Positions 8,665 through 17,606 of a DNA stretch of 64,000 nt are shown here, in pieces. The number at the start of each line of letters is the position of its first letter. Position 1 is the first letter of the stretch. Under the pieces are notes generated by a model that made no database searches, was not told the origin of the DNA, and saw nothing but the letters and a program-made list of their open reading frames with translations. Position numbers and translations under genes: made by a program. Source of the stretch: PWXP01 sp040772845 (lineage in GTDB: Bacteria; Planctomycetota; Planctomycetia; Pirellulales; Thermoguttaceae); NCBI GenBank assembly GCA_040772845.1, contig JAXGXG010000001.1:1054001-1118000 (forward strand), given 5' to 3'.

Positions 8665-10017
8665 CTAGAGCGGTTCTCCGACCATGGCCATGGCCACGTG
8701 CATGTAGATGATGATCCCGAGCACGTCGATAATACCGGCCACGAACGGGTTGCTCATCATTGCCGGGTCGAGTCCCAGCCGGCTGAACACCAGGGGCAAG
8801 AGCGACCCGATCAGGGTGCCGGCCATGACGACCGACAAGATGGTAATCGGAATAACGAACGCGGCCAGCCAGGAGGGTGCGACCGGCAGGGCGCAGAAAT
8901 AGCCGACGCAACCGAGAATGCTGCCCAACAGCGCCCCCATGGCCAGTTCCCGCCATGCAACGCGCCACCAATCGCCCAGTTGCACATCGCCCGTCGAAAG
9001 GGCCGTAATGATCAACGTGGCCGATTGGTTGCCCGAGTTCCCGCCCGTGGAAATGATCAGCGGAATGAACAGCACCAGCCACGTGATCTGGTGCGTGACC
9101 GACTCGTAGTGATCCAGCGCGATGGCCGTCAGCAAAGCGCCGAAGAACAAGATGGCGAGCCAGATGCCGCGTTTCCACGTGAGCGTGTGCAGGGCCGTTT
9201 CCAGATACCCTTCCCGCAACGGCGCCACGGCTGCAATCATGTGGGCGTCCTCCGTGGCCTCCTCACGCATGACGTCAATCACGTCGTCGTGCGTAATAAT
9301 GCCCAACATGCGGTGCTCTTCGTCCACAACCGGAATGGCCAGAAGGTCGTAACGGGCAACTTTTTCCGCCACCTGCTCCTGGTCGTCCAGTACGTTCACG
9401 CTGACCAGATCGCGCTCCATCAACTCGCCGACCGTGCTGCCGGGCGCGCCCATGACGACCTCGCGAAAGGAGATCAGCCCCCGCAGGTGATCTTCGTTGT
9501 CGACCACGTACAGGTAATAGATCGTCTCCAGGTCTTCCGCCTGTTCTCGCAGGACCGTTTTGACCTGCTCCACCGGCAACTCCTCGCTCAGCCGCGCGAA
9601 GGCCGTGGTCATAATCGAACCGGCCGTGCCATCCGGATACTGCCGAAGTCGCTGGATGTCGCGGCGTTCCTCGCTGTCGACCAGCGGCATGATCTCTTCG
9701 ACAATCCACGGTTCGATCTCTTCGAGCAGGTCGACACGATCGTCCGGCGGCAGTTCGCCAATGAACTCCGCAATGGCGTTGCGATCCTCTTGCTCGAGAA
9801 TCTCTACCTGCTGTTCGTCGGTGAGAAACCCGAATATCTGGACACGTAGCGGTAATTCCGCATGCTGCAGGACGGCCCATGCCTCGCGGCCGGTGAGTCC
9901 TTCCATGAATTCCGCGGTGCGAGCGGGGTGGAGTGCCGTGCAGAATTCTCGCAGGGAAGCGGTGTCGCTTTCCGCCAGCATCTCTCGAAGTTCAGGAAGG
10001 TAAAGCGTATTGGTCAT
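8665..10017 (-). CDS. mgtE: Magnesium transporter MgtE
   Basis: This protein of 450 residues has the full MgtE order: an N-terminal superhelical Mg-sensing domain (about 1-130), two CBS domains (YPDGTAGSIMTT to about residue 260) and five membrane helices at the C-terminus. The pore-forming motif PLIISTGGNSGNQSA and the last-helix motif DPAMMSNPFVAGIIDVLG are intact. It forms a dimeric Mg2+ channel in the inner membrane that closes when cytoplasmic Mg2+ binds the N and CBS domains. The start lies 15 bp after the stop of the CobB/CobQ-like gene, so they are probably co-transcribed. No M-box leader is visible in that gap. The stop codon TAG is abutted by the repeat element. Confidence 0.95.
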   Translation of the reverse strand: MTNTLYLPELREMLAESDTASLREFCTALHPARTAEFMEGLTGREAWAVLQHAELPLRVQIFGFLTDEQQVEILEQEDRNAIAEFIGELPPDDRVDLLEEIEPWIVEEIMPLVDSEERRDIQRLRQYPDGTAGSIMTTAFARLSEELPVEQVKTVLREQAEDLETIYYLYVVDNEDHLRGLISFREVVMGAPGSTVGELMERDLVSVNVLDDQEQVAEKVARYDLLAIPVVDEEHRMLGIITHDDVIDVMREEATEDAHMIAAVAPLREGYLETALHTLTWKRGIWLAILFFGALLTAIALDHYESVTHQITWLVLFIPLIISTGGNSGNQSATLIITALSTGDVQLGDWWRVAWRELAMGALLGSILGCVGYFCALPVAPSWLAAFVIPITILSVVMAGTLIGSLLPLVFSRLGLDPAMMSNPFVAGIIDVLGIIIYMHVAMAMVGEPL

Positions 10018-10032
10018 ACTAGTTCGGCCCGG

Positions 10033-11367
10033 TTAATGAATCTGCCATGGGTCTGCGTTGTCCGATGCGTTTTCGGCGTTGTGAAAGAACTGGGAGAGCA
10101 GGTGCGGTTGGGCGGCGAAGTCCAACTGGACCCAACTGCCGATCGTGCGACAGCTCTTCACCAGGGAATAGGGCGGTATCGCCTCGCTCGCGCAGCCGTG
10201 CAGCGCCCCGACCGGCTCGAGCCGCCATCGCGCATCCAGATACCCCCGTATCGTGTCGCCGACATTGCCCAGCCGGCAAGGCTCCGTCAACGTGAACTCG
10301 ACGGCTCGGGGCGGCGCATGCTGCTGAAGACTGCGGGCAACGGCAGGCAGAATGCCGACCATGCGATGCATTCCCGTAGGCGTCTCGATATGCTGGCACA
10401 GGTAGGCGGCGCCGCCGCCTTCGGCATAGATGCGGCCGCCCTTGCGAACGTGATTGCGGATGGCCAGACGCATGCATTCATTCCCAGACAACTGGGCGGC
10501 GTAGCGCTCCGGATGACCGCAACCGAGATAGATGATGTCGGCTTCCGGAGGGGCGCCGTCACGCAGCGGCGAAAAGTCGACGATCGTCGCCCCGCACAAT
10601 TCGAGCAGGTCCAGCGTATCCGGAAAATAGCAGTTCATCGAGTCGTCGTAGGCAAGCGCCACCACGACCCCGGCAAGCGGCTTCTCCCGGGTGAACAGGC
10701 CGGGCGGTTTCCAGGTAATCGGACGCCGGCTGGCAATCTCAACGACACGTTCGGGCTCGCCGGTCCGCAGGAAGTTGTCGCCTAGCGCGTGGCATAGCTC
10801 AGCGGAGGGGCGGTCTCCAGGGATCAACTGCTCCAGTTCCTTTCGCAGCAGCGGCGGAATCTCAAGCGAACCCAATACGGGCACTTCCCATTGGGTCTCG
10901 ATCTGGATCATCGTGCGAGCCAACTGGGTGCCGCTCTCGACACGATCCATCAAAACCCCGTCCACCTGCTCTGGCGGCGGCGGCAAACCGTCGACCAGTT
11001 GCGAGGCGTCCAATACGGCCAATCGCGGCAGTTCCAGCCACTGGCAAAGCGTTTCCAGACCTCCACCAATGGCTGTCGGGTCCTCATGGCCGAACTCTCC
11101 CTCGATCACCGCCAGATCGCTTGCCCCCGCGCCGCGCAGAAATACATCGCGGCAAAGATCGGGGGTCATCAGCCACGCATCGAGGTGACGCGGTGTGGCG
11201 CCGGCCACCGCAGCAATCGCACGATGCTCCGAGAAGCATGCCGAGGCAAAAAAAGGCTGGATGTGAAGCCCCTGGCGACGCAAAGCATCGACCAGCGCCC
11301 AGAGCACGGGCCGATACGAACCCCCCGGTCGGATCGCCCCAATCGCAACTCGAGGCAAAGGCAGCAT
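10033..11367 (-). CDS. CobB/CobQ-like protein with degenerate active sites
   Basis: The order of the two halves matches cobyrinic acid a,c-diamide synthase: an N-terminal dethiobiotin-synthetase-like domain (RRQGLHIQPF, LAVIEGEFGHED) and a C-terminal class I glutaminase-like domain (YLGCGHPERYA, then GGGAAYL). Both active sites look lost. The expected P-loop GTxSGxGKT is replaced by GAIRPGGSYRP, and the glutaminase nucleophile position (AECGGLMYL in CobB) reads AEGGGAAYL, with Gly in place of Cys. It therefore probably does not make cobyrinic acid diamide. The chosen ATG at 11367 (MLPLPRVAIG) begins at the domain edge; the frame is open upstream to 11442. It is followed after 15 bp by mgtE. 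No other cobalamin genes lie in the window. Confidence 0.75.
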   Translation of the reverse strand: MLPLPRVAIGAIRPGGSYRPVLWALVDALRRQGLHIQPFFASACFSEHRAIAAVAGATPRHLDAWLMTPDLCRDVFLRGAGASDLAVIEGEFGHEDPTAIGGGLETLCQWLELPRLAVLDASQLVDGLPPPPEQVDGVLMDRVESGTQLARTMIQIETQWEVPVLGSLEIPPLLRKELEQLIPGDRPSAELCHALGDNFLRTGEPERVVEIASRRPITWKPPGLFTREKPLAGVVVALAYDDSMNCYFPDTLDLLELCGATIVDFSPLRDGAPPEADIIYLGCGHPERYAAQLSGNECMRLAIRNHVRKGGRIYAEGGGAAYLCQHIETPTGMHRMVGILPAVARSLQQHAPPRAVEFTLTEPCRLGNVGDTIRGYLDARWRLEPVGALHGCASEAIPPYSLVKSCRTIGSWVQLDFAAQPHLLSQFFHNAENASDNADPWQIH

Positions 11368-11573
11368 AATCTCACTCCGACCGATTCGAGTTGCAGGTGA
11401 AGCCAACCATTGCGGCAACCGTCGGTATTGTTCGTCTCTCATGCCGTTCCGTCAAGGGGCATTGCCGACAACGACGTGTCGACCCTGGGGTGCTTGCAGA
11501 CCGGCCGCAGTCGGTGGTACGCTATGGACTTGCCATAACCGATTTCGGTGCATTGTCGGGAAAGGAGTTCGAC

Positions 11574-13241
11574 ATGGTAGGGCTGTGTAGTCGTGTAGTT
11601 GCCACTTGGCAAGGTAGTTTTGCGCATCGAGCCGGACAGGCTACGATGGTGCGATATGCCGGCGTTTGGCTTGTGTTGGGCGCTTGGCTGGCTTTGGGGT
11701 TTTCCCAGGTGGCCATCGCACAGCTATTGCCGCCACTTGGCGGCAGCGCAAAGCCAAGCCCCGATGTTGAAGCCTACAACGAGGGGGTTCAACTCGTCGA
11801 AAAAGGTAATTTCGAGAAGGCGGTTGCAAGTTTTTCCAAGGCGATTCGCTTGAATCCGGACTTCGCGCGTGCCTATTCCGATCGCGGATTGGCCCAGGCG
11901 ATGTTGGGCCAGCTCGATGCAGCCGTGGCCGATACCAGCAAAGCGGTTGAAATCAGCCCCCGCGAGCCGGAGTTCCTGCTGGACAGGGCGTTTGCGTACC
12001 AGCAGCGGGGGGATCTGGCGAAAGCCCTGGCCGACTACGATCGGGCACTCGGGTTGCGGCCGAGTCTGGCGGAGGCATATCGGGAACGCGGATTCGTTCA
12101 GATCTTGCTGGGAGAGCCACAACGGGCCATTGCCGACCTCAGTGCCGCCATTCGTATTGCACCCCGTGATTCGGCGGCATTCACCGCCCGGGGGATCGCC
12201 TGGTCGCGGCTCGGCATGTGGGACCGCGCAATTGCCGACCATACCCGAGCCCTGGAACTCGACCCGGACGACCCGGATGCCCTGGCCGACCGCGGCTACG
12301 CGTACACCATGAAGGGCGAAATCCCGAAAGCAATGGCCGACCTGAAGCGGGCCGTCGAGTTGGTGCCAGACGATCCGGCCGCACGGTTCAGCCTCGGATT
12401 CGCCCTGTTCCATGCCGATCGGCCGGAAGATGCCCTGGCAAGCTACAACGAGGCCTTGAAACTCGATCCCGAGTACCCGGAAGTCTATCGCGAACGCGCG
12501 TTCGTCCACGCGATGCTCGGCGATCAGGAAAAGGCCGAAGCCGATTTCGCCAAGGCAGCCGAACTGGAGCCAAAGGACGCGAGCGTCCCCTTGCGGCACG
12601 GGCAGGCCCTGTTGCGAGCGGGCGACACGGCCAAGGCGATTGCCCAGTTCAGCCGAGCCCTGGAACTGACGCCCCAACATGTCGAGGCGCATTTCCATCG
12701 CGCCGTGGCAAACGCCCTCGCCGCAGATATGGCGGCCGCACTGGCCGATTATCGCCAAGCCCTTCTGCTCAGCCCGCAGTCGCCCGACCAGGTGCGCGAG
12801 TGGCTCGAACTGGTCGGCAATGAAGCAGCGTCCGAGTGGGTCGATAAGCTCGAAACGGCACTCGAACAGTCGCGCGATGCCGCCAAAAAACTCTTTGCCG
12901 AAGGCGTCGAACTCCATAAAGAAGGAAAACTGGACGAAGCCATCGAAAAATACTCCGAATCCCTCGAAGCCTATCCCCGCTATGCCGAGGTCTACTACAA
13001 CCGAGGCCTCGCCCATCGGCGGCAGGATGAACCTGCAATGGCGCTGCGCGACTACACGCAGGCGGTTCGGCTCGACCCGAAGTTTGCCGCCGCTTACTCC
13101 AACCGGGGATACACCTACTACAAAATGGGCGATCTCAATCGCGCGATGGCCGATTTCCAGCGAGTGCTCGAAATCGATCCCGAAAATGAGGACGCCAAAC
13201 GAAGCGTTGATATTATCCGTAAACTGATTGGCACGAATTGA
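11574..13241 (+). CDS. Exported tetratricopeptide-repeat protein
   Basis: The 555-residue protein is built almost wholly of 34-residue TPR units. They run from about residue 70 to the C-terminus, for example AYSDRGLAQAMLGQLDAA, AYRERGFVQILLGEPQRA and AYSNRGYTYYKMGDLNRA. A hydrophobic signal segment (WLVLGAWLALGFSQVAIAQ) ends near residue 50. The start is chosen by AAAGGAG six bases before the ATG at 11574; the frame is open to 11391, but that part overlaps the divergent CobB-like gene. It would serve as a periplasmic or surface protein-protein scaffold. The aldose epimerase gene starts 12 bp downstream, so the two are likely one operon. Confidence 0.85.
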   Translation: MVGLCSRVVATWQGSFAHRAGQATMVRYAGVWLVLGAWLALGFSQVAIAQLLPPLGGSAKPSPDVEAYNEGVQLVEKGNFEKAVASFSKAIRLNPDFARAYSDRGLAQAMLGQLDAAVADTSKAVEISPREPEFLLDRAFAYQQRGDLAKALADYDRALGLRPSLAEAYRERGFVQILLGEPQRAIADLSAAIRIAPRDSAAFTARGIAWSRLGMWDRAIADHTRALELDPDDPDALADRGYAYTMKGEIPKAMADLKRAVELVPDDPAARFSLGFALFHADRPEDALASYNEALKLDPEYPEVYRERAFVHAMLGDQEKAEADFAKAAELEPKDASVPLRHGQALLRAGDTAKAIAQFSRALELTPQHVEAHFHRAVANALAADMAAALADYRQALLLSPQSPDQVREWLELVGNEAASEWVDKLETALEQSRDAAKKLFAEGVELHKEGKLDEAIEKYSESLEAYPRYAEVYYNRGLAHRRQDEPAMALRDYTQAVRLDPKFAAAYSNRGYTYYKMGDLNRAMADFQRVLEIDPENEDAKRSVDIIRKLIGTN

Positions 13242-13253
13242 AGGAATCCAGGC

Positions 13254-14468
13254 ATGACTTGTCGACCTACGGAACGAATCGGTGCTCTTCTTCTCCTTGG
13301 CGCGGTCCTTGTAGCCGGCTGCCAGCCCGCTGCCGACACCCCGAACGGGAACGAGTCAACCGCCTCGGAAACGCCCGAGACGCCGGTCAACATCCATGCC
13401 ATACCGCCAGGGAGCGAAACCACCATGGGAATCGAAAAACAAGTGATCGGAAAAATGCCGGATGGAACCGAAGTGGAGCAGTATGTCCTGGCCAATGCCA
13501 ACGGTATCCGCGTGACGGCCATGACGTACGGCGCAACCATCACCGGCGTCGTCCTGCCGGATCGCGACGGAAAGCTCGAGAACGTGACCCTCTACCTCGA
13601 TTCCTTCGATCAGTATCTCAAAGGGCATCCCTACTTCGGCAGCGCGGTCGGACGGTATGCCAACCGGATCGCCAAAGGCCGGTTTGTTCTGGACGAAAAG
13701 GAGTACACCCTGGCCGCCAACAACGGCCCCAATCACCTGCACGGCGGGCCGACCGGTTTCGCCAAGCGAGTCTGGAAGGCAAAATCCGAAGAAGGCAAAG
13801 ACTCCGTCGCCGTCTCGTTCACCTATACCAGCGCAGACGGCGAAGAGGGCTACCCGGGCAAACTCAATGCCACGGTCGTCTACACGCTCGATAACGAAAA
13901 CCAACTCACCATGGACTACACCGCGACTACGGACAAGCCGACCGTGGTCAACCTGACGAATCATGCCTACTGGAATCTGGCCGGGGCAGGATCGGGCAGC
14001 GTGCTCGATCACGACGTAACGATCAACGCCGATGAGTTTCTCCCGGTCGATGATACGCTCATTCCGCTGGGCAAGCCGGAAGAGGTCGAAGGGACGCCCA
14101 TGGACTTCCGCCGCCCGAAGACCGTCGGGTCGCGCATCGACCAGGTCGAAGGCGGGTACGATCATTGCTATGTGCTGAACCAGGCGAAGCAAGGCGAAAT
14201 GACCTTGGCCGCTCGCGTGGTCAATCCGGGCAGCGGTCGGGCGATGGAAATCTACACCACCCAGCCGGCCGTCCAGTTCTACACGGGCAATTTCCTCGAC
14301 GGCTCGCTCAGCGGCGATGGCAAGAGCTACGCGAAACACGCAGGCCTGTGCCTGGAGACGCAACATTACCCCGATTCGCCCAATCGACCGGAGTATCCCT
14401 CGACCGTACTCCGCCCCGGCGAGACGTATCACCAGACCACCGTCCACAAGTTCCTGCTGGCCAAGTAG
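13254..14468 (+). CDS. galM: Aldose 1-epimerase (galactose mutarotase), lipoprotein form
   Basis: The 404-residue protein is a GalM-family beta-sandwich enzyme that interconverts alpha and beta anomers of free sugars. Family motifs are FGSAVGRYANRI, NHLHGG, the catalytic histidine in NLTNHAYWNL, GGYDHCYVL, and the catalytic glutamate in CLETQHYPDSPN. The N-terminus carries a lipobox (GAVLVAGCQPA, Cys at about residue 23), so the enzyme should be lipid-anchored outside the cytoplasm. This is unlike the cytoplasmic enzyme of the Leloir pathway, although extracytoplasmic mutarotases are known in polysaccharide degraders. It is the second gene of a probable operon with the TPR protein. Confidence 0.9.
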   Translation: MTCRPTERIGALLLLGAVLVAGCQPAADTPNGNESTASETPETPVNIHAIPPGSETTMGIEKQVIGKMPDGTEVEQYVLANANGIRVTAMTYGATITGVVLPDRDGKLENVTLYLDSFDQYLKGHPYFGSAVGRYANRIAKGRFVLDEKEYTLAANNGPNHLHGGPTGFAKRVWKAKSEEGKDSVAVSFTYTSADGEEGYPGKLNATVVYTLDNENQLTMDYTATTDKPTVVNLTNHAYWNLAGAGSGSVLDHDVTINADEFLPVDDTLIPLGKPEEVEGTPMDFRRPKTVGSRIDQVEGGYDHCYVLNQAKQGEMTLAARVVNPGSGRAMEIYTTQPAVQFYTGNFLDGSLSGDGKSYAKHAGLCLETQHYPDSPNRPEYPSTVLRPGETYHQTTVHKFLLAK

Positions 14469-14748
14469 GGGTCACAATCACCCCCCCGCACAGGGCCTCT
14501 GTACCGCGGCCGTCCTGCGCTTCAAACGGATCGTACTGTTTGAATGGGCTGGTGGACGGCGCGCCTGGTCCGGCGAATACGCAGCGCCGCCGTGCGCTTC
14601 TCGGACGGTACCGCCGATACGGGGCTTCCCCAAGCGTCGGGGTGTCCTGTGACCTATACTGGCATAGATGCCGACTCTGTCGACTTGGTGGGGGATCTTG
14701 CCGAGTTCCCGAGAGGAATTCGACGTGTGGCGACGGGAGAAAGGTGGT

Positions 14749-15879
14749 ATGACCGGACGAATTCTGATAATCGACGATGCCGAACTGAGTCGTGAAGTTC
14801 TCGACAAGGTGCTGCGCGATGAATACGAGTTGGAGTTCGCAGAAAACGGCGAAGAAGGACTCGCAAAACTCGATTGGTTCAGTCCGGACATTGTCTTGCT
14901 CGACATCATGATGCCCGGTCTCGACGGCTATGAAGTGTGCCGCAGAATCAAGGCGAGTCCGGTAGGCGATTTCACACAAATCATCATAGTCAGCGCCAAG
15001 ACCTCCACCGAGGAACGCTTGCTGGGTTTCAAGGCCGGGGCCGATGGCTATGTAGCCAAACCGTTCGACGCTGACGAACTGCTTGCAACCATCCAGGTTC
15101 ATCTGCGGCTGCGGCATGCGCAGGAGCAGCTCTGGCAAGCGAACAATCAGCTCCAGCAGTTCAACACGCAGCTTGAAGAGGTGATCCGGCGCCGCAGCGC
15201 CGAGGTGGTCGCCACGCGCGACATCACCATCTTCGCGCTGGCCAAGCTTGCCGAATCGCGAGATCCGGAGACCGGCGAACACCTCGATCGCATCCGGCGA
15301 TACAGCCGGTTGCTGGCCGAGTTGCTCGCGGAGGACAGCGCCTATTCCGATCGGATCGACGACGCCTTTATCAAAGGCATCTATCAGGCGAGCCCTCTGC
15401 ACGATATCGGCAAGGTGGGCATTCCGGACGCCATCCTCCTGAAGCCGGGTCGTTTGACGTTCGAAGAATTCGAGATCATGAAACAGCATGTCGTCATCGG
15501 TTACGAAACGCTTTGCGAGGCGGCCGCGCAAGGGCCTTCCGGCGGTTTTCTCGATATGGCCGCCGAGGTCGCGCGGCATCACCACGAGAAGTTCGACGGA
15601 ACCGGCTATCCCGACGGACTCGCCGGCGAGGAAATCCCCCTTTCCGCCCGCATTGTGGCGGTGGCCGACGTGTTCGATGCACTCACCTCGGCCCGCGTCT
15701 ATAAGCCGGCCTTCGATCCGGGCGTGGCAAAGGCCCTGATCGAGAAAGAATCCGGCGGACACTTCGATCCGGAAATCGTCAAGGCCTTCCGGCGCGGCTA
15801 CGACCAGTTCCTCGAAATCTGGTCCAAAAGCCCGCGGAGAAAGACGGTTGCCGCAGATCAGTTTCTCGCCACCGTCTGA
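14749..15879 (+). CDS. Response regulator with HD-GYP output domain
   Basis: This protein of 376 residues begins with a receiver domain: acidic pocket IIDDAE, phospho-acceptor Asp52 in LLDIMMPG, and the conserved lysine in AKPFDADEL. After a short coiled coil (about 125-150) comes an HD-GYP phosphodiesterase domain. It has the HD pair in LHDIGKVGIP, the HHEKFDGTGYPDGL signature and IVAVADVFDALTS. Such proteins hydrolyse cyclic di-GMP under control of a partner kinase. No kinase is adjacent, so it is an orphan regulator. The ATG at 14749, preceded by AAAGGTGG, begins exactly at the receiver domain; an upstream ATG at 14668 adds an unrelated tail. Confidence 0.9.
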   Translation: MTGRILIIDDAELSREVLDKVLRDEYELEFAENGEEGLAKLDWFSPDIVLLDIMMPGLDGYEVCRRIKASPVGDFTQIIIVSAKTSTEERLLGFKAGADGYVAKPFDADELLATIQVHLRLRHAQEQLWQANNQLQQFNTQLEEVIRRRSAEVVATRDITIFALAKLAESRDPETGEHLDRIRRYSRLLAELLAEDSAYSDRIDDAFIKGIYQASPLHDIGKVGIPDAILLKPGRLTFEEFEIMKQHVVIGYETLCEAAAQGPSGGFLDMAAEVARHHHEKFDGTGYPDGLAGEEIPLSARIVAVADVFDALTSARVYKPAFDPGVAKALIEKESGGHFDPEIVKAFRRGYDQFLEIWSKSPRRKTVAADQFLATV

Positions 15880-15907
15880 ACGCGCATCGCAAACGCCGAG
15901 CCACTCA

Positions 15908-16078
15908 CCCGGATTATTCGTCTACGTAGGGTGAAGGTCGCGTAGATCGTTGGTGGGTCCGCACAAGCCGCAACCGAGCTGATTTACAGCCCGCTGCCTG
16001 GTACAAGGCCGGCATCAGCGACCGATGCCCCACCAAGGAAGCGGCTTGTTTCACCCTACCTATCGTGAATAATCCGGG
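15908..16078 (-). repeat. MITE-like dispersed element, copy 2
   Basis: This 171-bp copy is inverted relative to copies 1 and 3. The ends read CCCGGATTATTCG and GTGAATAATCCGGG. It is flanked on both sides by CTCA (15904-15907 and 16079-16082), a perfect 4-bp direct repeat that looks like a target-site duplication. It lies between the convergent HD-GYP and sulfatase genes. Confidence 0.8.
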
Positions 16079-16133
16079 CTCAGCCGTCAGCCCGTAGTCC
16101 GCAGCGTCGAGAAACAAGACCCGCCATGACCTG

Positions 16134-17537
16134 CTACTGCCGTGCGCGCAGCCACGTTGCCAGGACGGCTTGAAGCTCGGCCAGGATGGCTGCATGATCG
16201 GGCGAGTCTCCCAGGTTGACCCGTTCGTGCGGATCGTTCTGGAGATCGAAGAGCTGCCACTTTCCGATTTGCAGATAATGGATGAGTTTCCATCGCTCCG
16301 TTCGGACCATGCGCTGGGCGTCGCCGTAGTAGCCGAATACGTGCGGATACAGCGACCGGGCTTCGCCACGCAATAGCGGCGCAAGACTCTTTCCCTCAAT
16401 CCCTTCCGGAATGGCGGCGCCACAAAGCTCGCAAATCGTCGGGAAGAGGTCGCGAAGGTAACACTGGGCCCGACTGCGAACACCGGCCGGAATGCCCGGC
16501 CCGCACAGAACAAGCGGCACTCCAACCGTATGGTCGTACATGTTCTGCTTCCCCCGCAAACCATGGCTGCCGATGGCCAGGCCGTGGTCGCCGCTGAAGA
16601 TCACCACGGTGGTGTCTGCTTGCCCGGTGGCCTTCAGCGAATCCAGAATACGTCCAACTTGCTCGTCCAGGTGGGAAATCACCGCATAGTAGGCGGCCAG
16701 GTCGGCCCGCACGTCGGCAGGCGTTCGCGGCCGTGGCAGCAGTTTCTCATCGCGCCCGTCGAAATTGCCATGGTCGAACGGATGTTCCGGCAGGAAGTTC
16801 TCCGGCAGCGCGATATCGTCAGGCTTGTATCGATCTTTCCAGCCAGGTGGAACCAACAGCGGGTCGTGCGGCGCGGTGAAGTTGACGTGCAGAAAGAATG
16901 GCCGCTTGTCCGTCCGCCCGATCAACTCGATCGCGGCATCGGCAAACCGCTCGCTGATGTTCGGTGTCAGACCCACGCCCCACTCGGGCAGTAGCCGTCC
17001 GGCATCCGTCTGGAAAACCCAACCAACGTAGCCGGTAACCGCGCGGCCGGCGTAATCGGTCGGAAACCGAAGCGGATACCGCCGGCCGCCTGTTGCGTAC
17101 AGTCCGAGCGATTCCTCGTAACCGCGCGTGGCGGGGCGGCCGTCGTTGTGCCATTTGCCAACATACCAGGTACGGTAACCTGCCGATCGCATCGCTTCGG
17201 CCCATAGAGGCCTGCCTCCGATGCGCGTGTCGATCTCGCCGCCGCGCAGCCCGCACAAGCTGGTCATGATTTCCGCCCGGGCAGGAACACACAGCGGATT
17301 GGGCGAAACGGCACGGAGAAAGGCCGTGCCGCCATGGACCAGTGAATCGAGGTGAGGCGTCTCGACAACCGGGTTACCCAGCGCAGCGATCGTATCGGGA
17401 CGCAGGTCGTCGGCCAGAAGAAAGAGGACGTTCGGCCTGCTCGGCGAACCGGCCTCGGCCGGCGTTGGCAACCGGCACGTCAGGCAGACGACGGCCACAC
17501 AGATCGGCGCAAGTTGCATCCATCGTATGCTCGACAT
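16134..17537 (-). CDS. Secreted type I sulfatase
   Basis: The 467-residue enzyme belongs to the formylglycine-dependent sulfatases. The signature C83-V-P-A-R provides the cysteine converted to formylglycine. Metal ligands are in LLADDLRPD near the N-terminus and in FSGDHGLAIGSHG later on. A signal peptide precedes the mature GSPSRPNVLFLLADD. It hydrolyses sulfate esters, most likely on polysaccharides, outside the cytoplasm; maturation needs a formylglycine-generating enzyme not seen in the window. The start at 17537 follows GGAGG and matches the signal peptide; the longer frame to 17594 is less likely. It starts 69 bp after the upstream Gfo/Idh gene, forming a catabolic unit. Confidence 0.92.
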   Translation of the reverse strand: MSSIRWMQLAPICVAVVCLTCRLPTPAEAGSPSRPNVLFLLADDLRPDTIAALGNPVVETPHLDSLVHGGTAFLRAVSPNPLCVPARAEIMTSLCGLRGGEIDTRIGGRPLWAEAMRSAGYRTWYVGKWHNDGRPATRGYEESLGLYATGGRRYPLRFPTDYAGRAVTGYVGWVFQTDAGRLLPEWGVGLTPNISERFADAAIELIGRTDKRPFFLHVNFTAPHDPLLVPPGWKDRYKPDDIALPENFLPEHPFDHGNFDGRDEKLLPRPRTPADVRADLAAYYAVISHLDEQVGRILDSLKATGQADTTVVIFSGDHGLAIGSHGLRGKQNMYDHTVGVPLVLCGPGIPAGVRSRAQCYLRDLFPTICELCGAAIPEGIEGKSLAPLLRGEARSLYPHVFGYYGDAQRMVRTERWKLIHYLQIGKWQLFDLQNDPHERVNLGDSPDHAAILAELQAVLATWLRARQ

Positions 17538-17606
17538 TGGCAGCACCTCCCCATGGTCGCAGCCGCGCAAAGCGGTTGCGGCAAGACACTTCATCGGTGG
17601 TAACGG

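Noticed and set aside
10033..11367. Cobalamin biosynthesis gene cobB/cbiA
   Set aside because: P-loop and glutaminase cysteine are missing and no other cobalamin genes are near.
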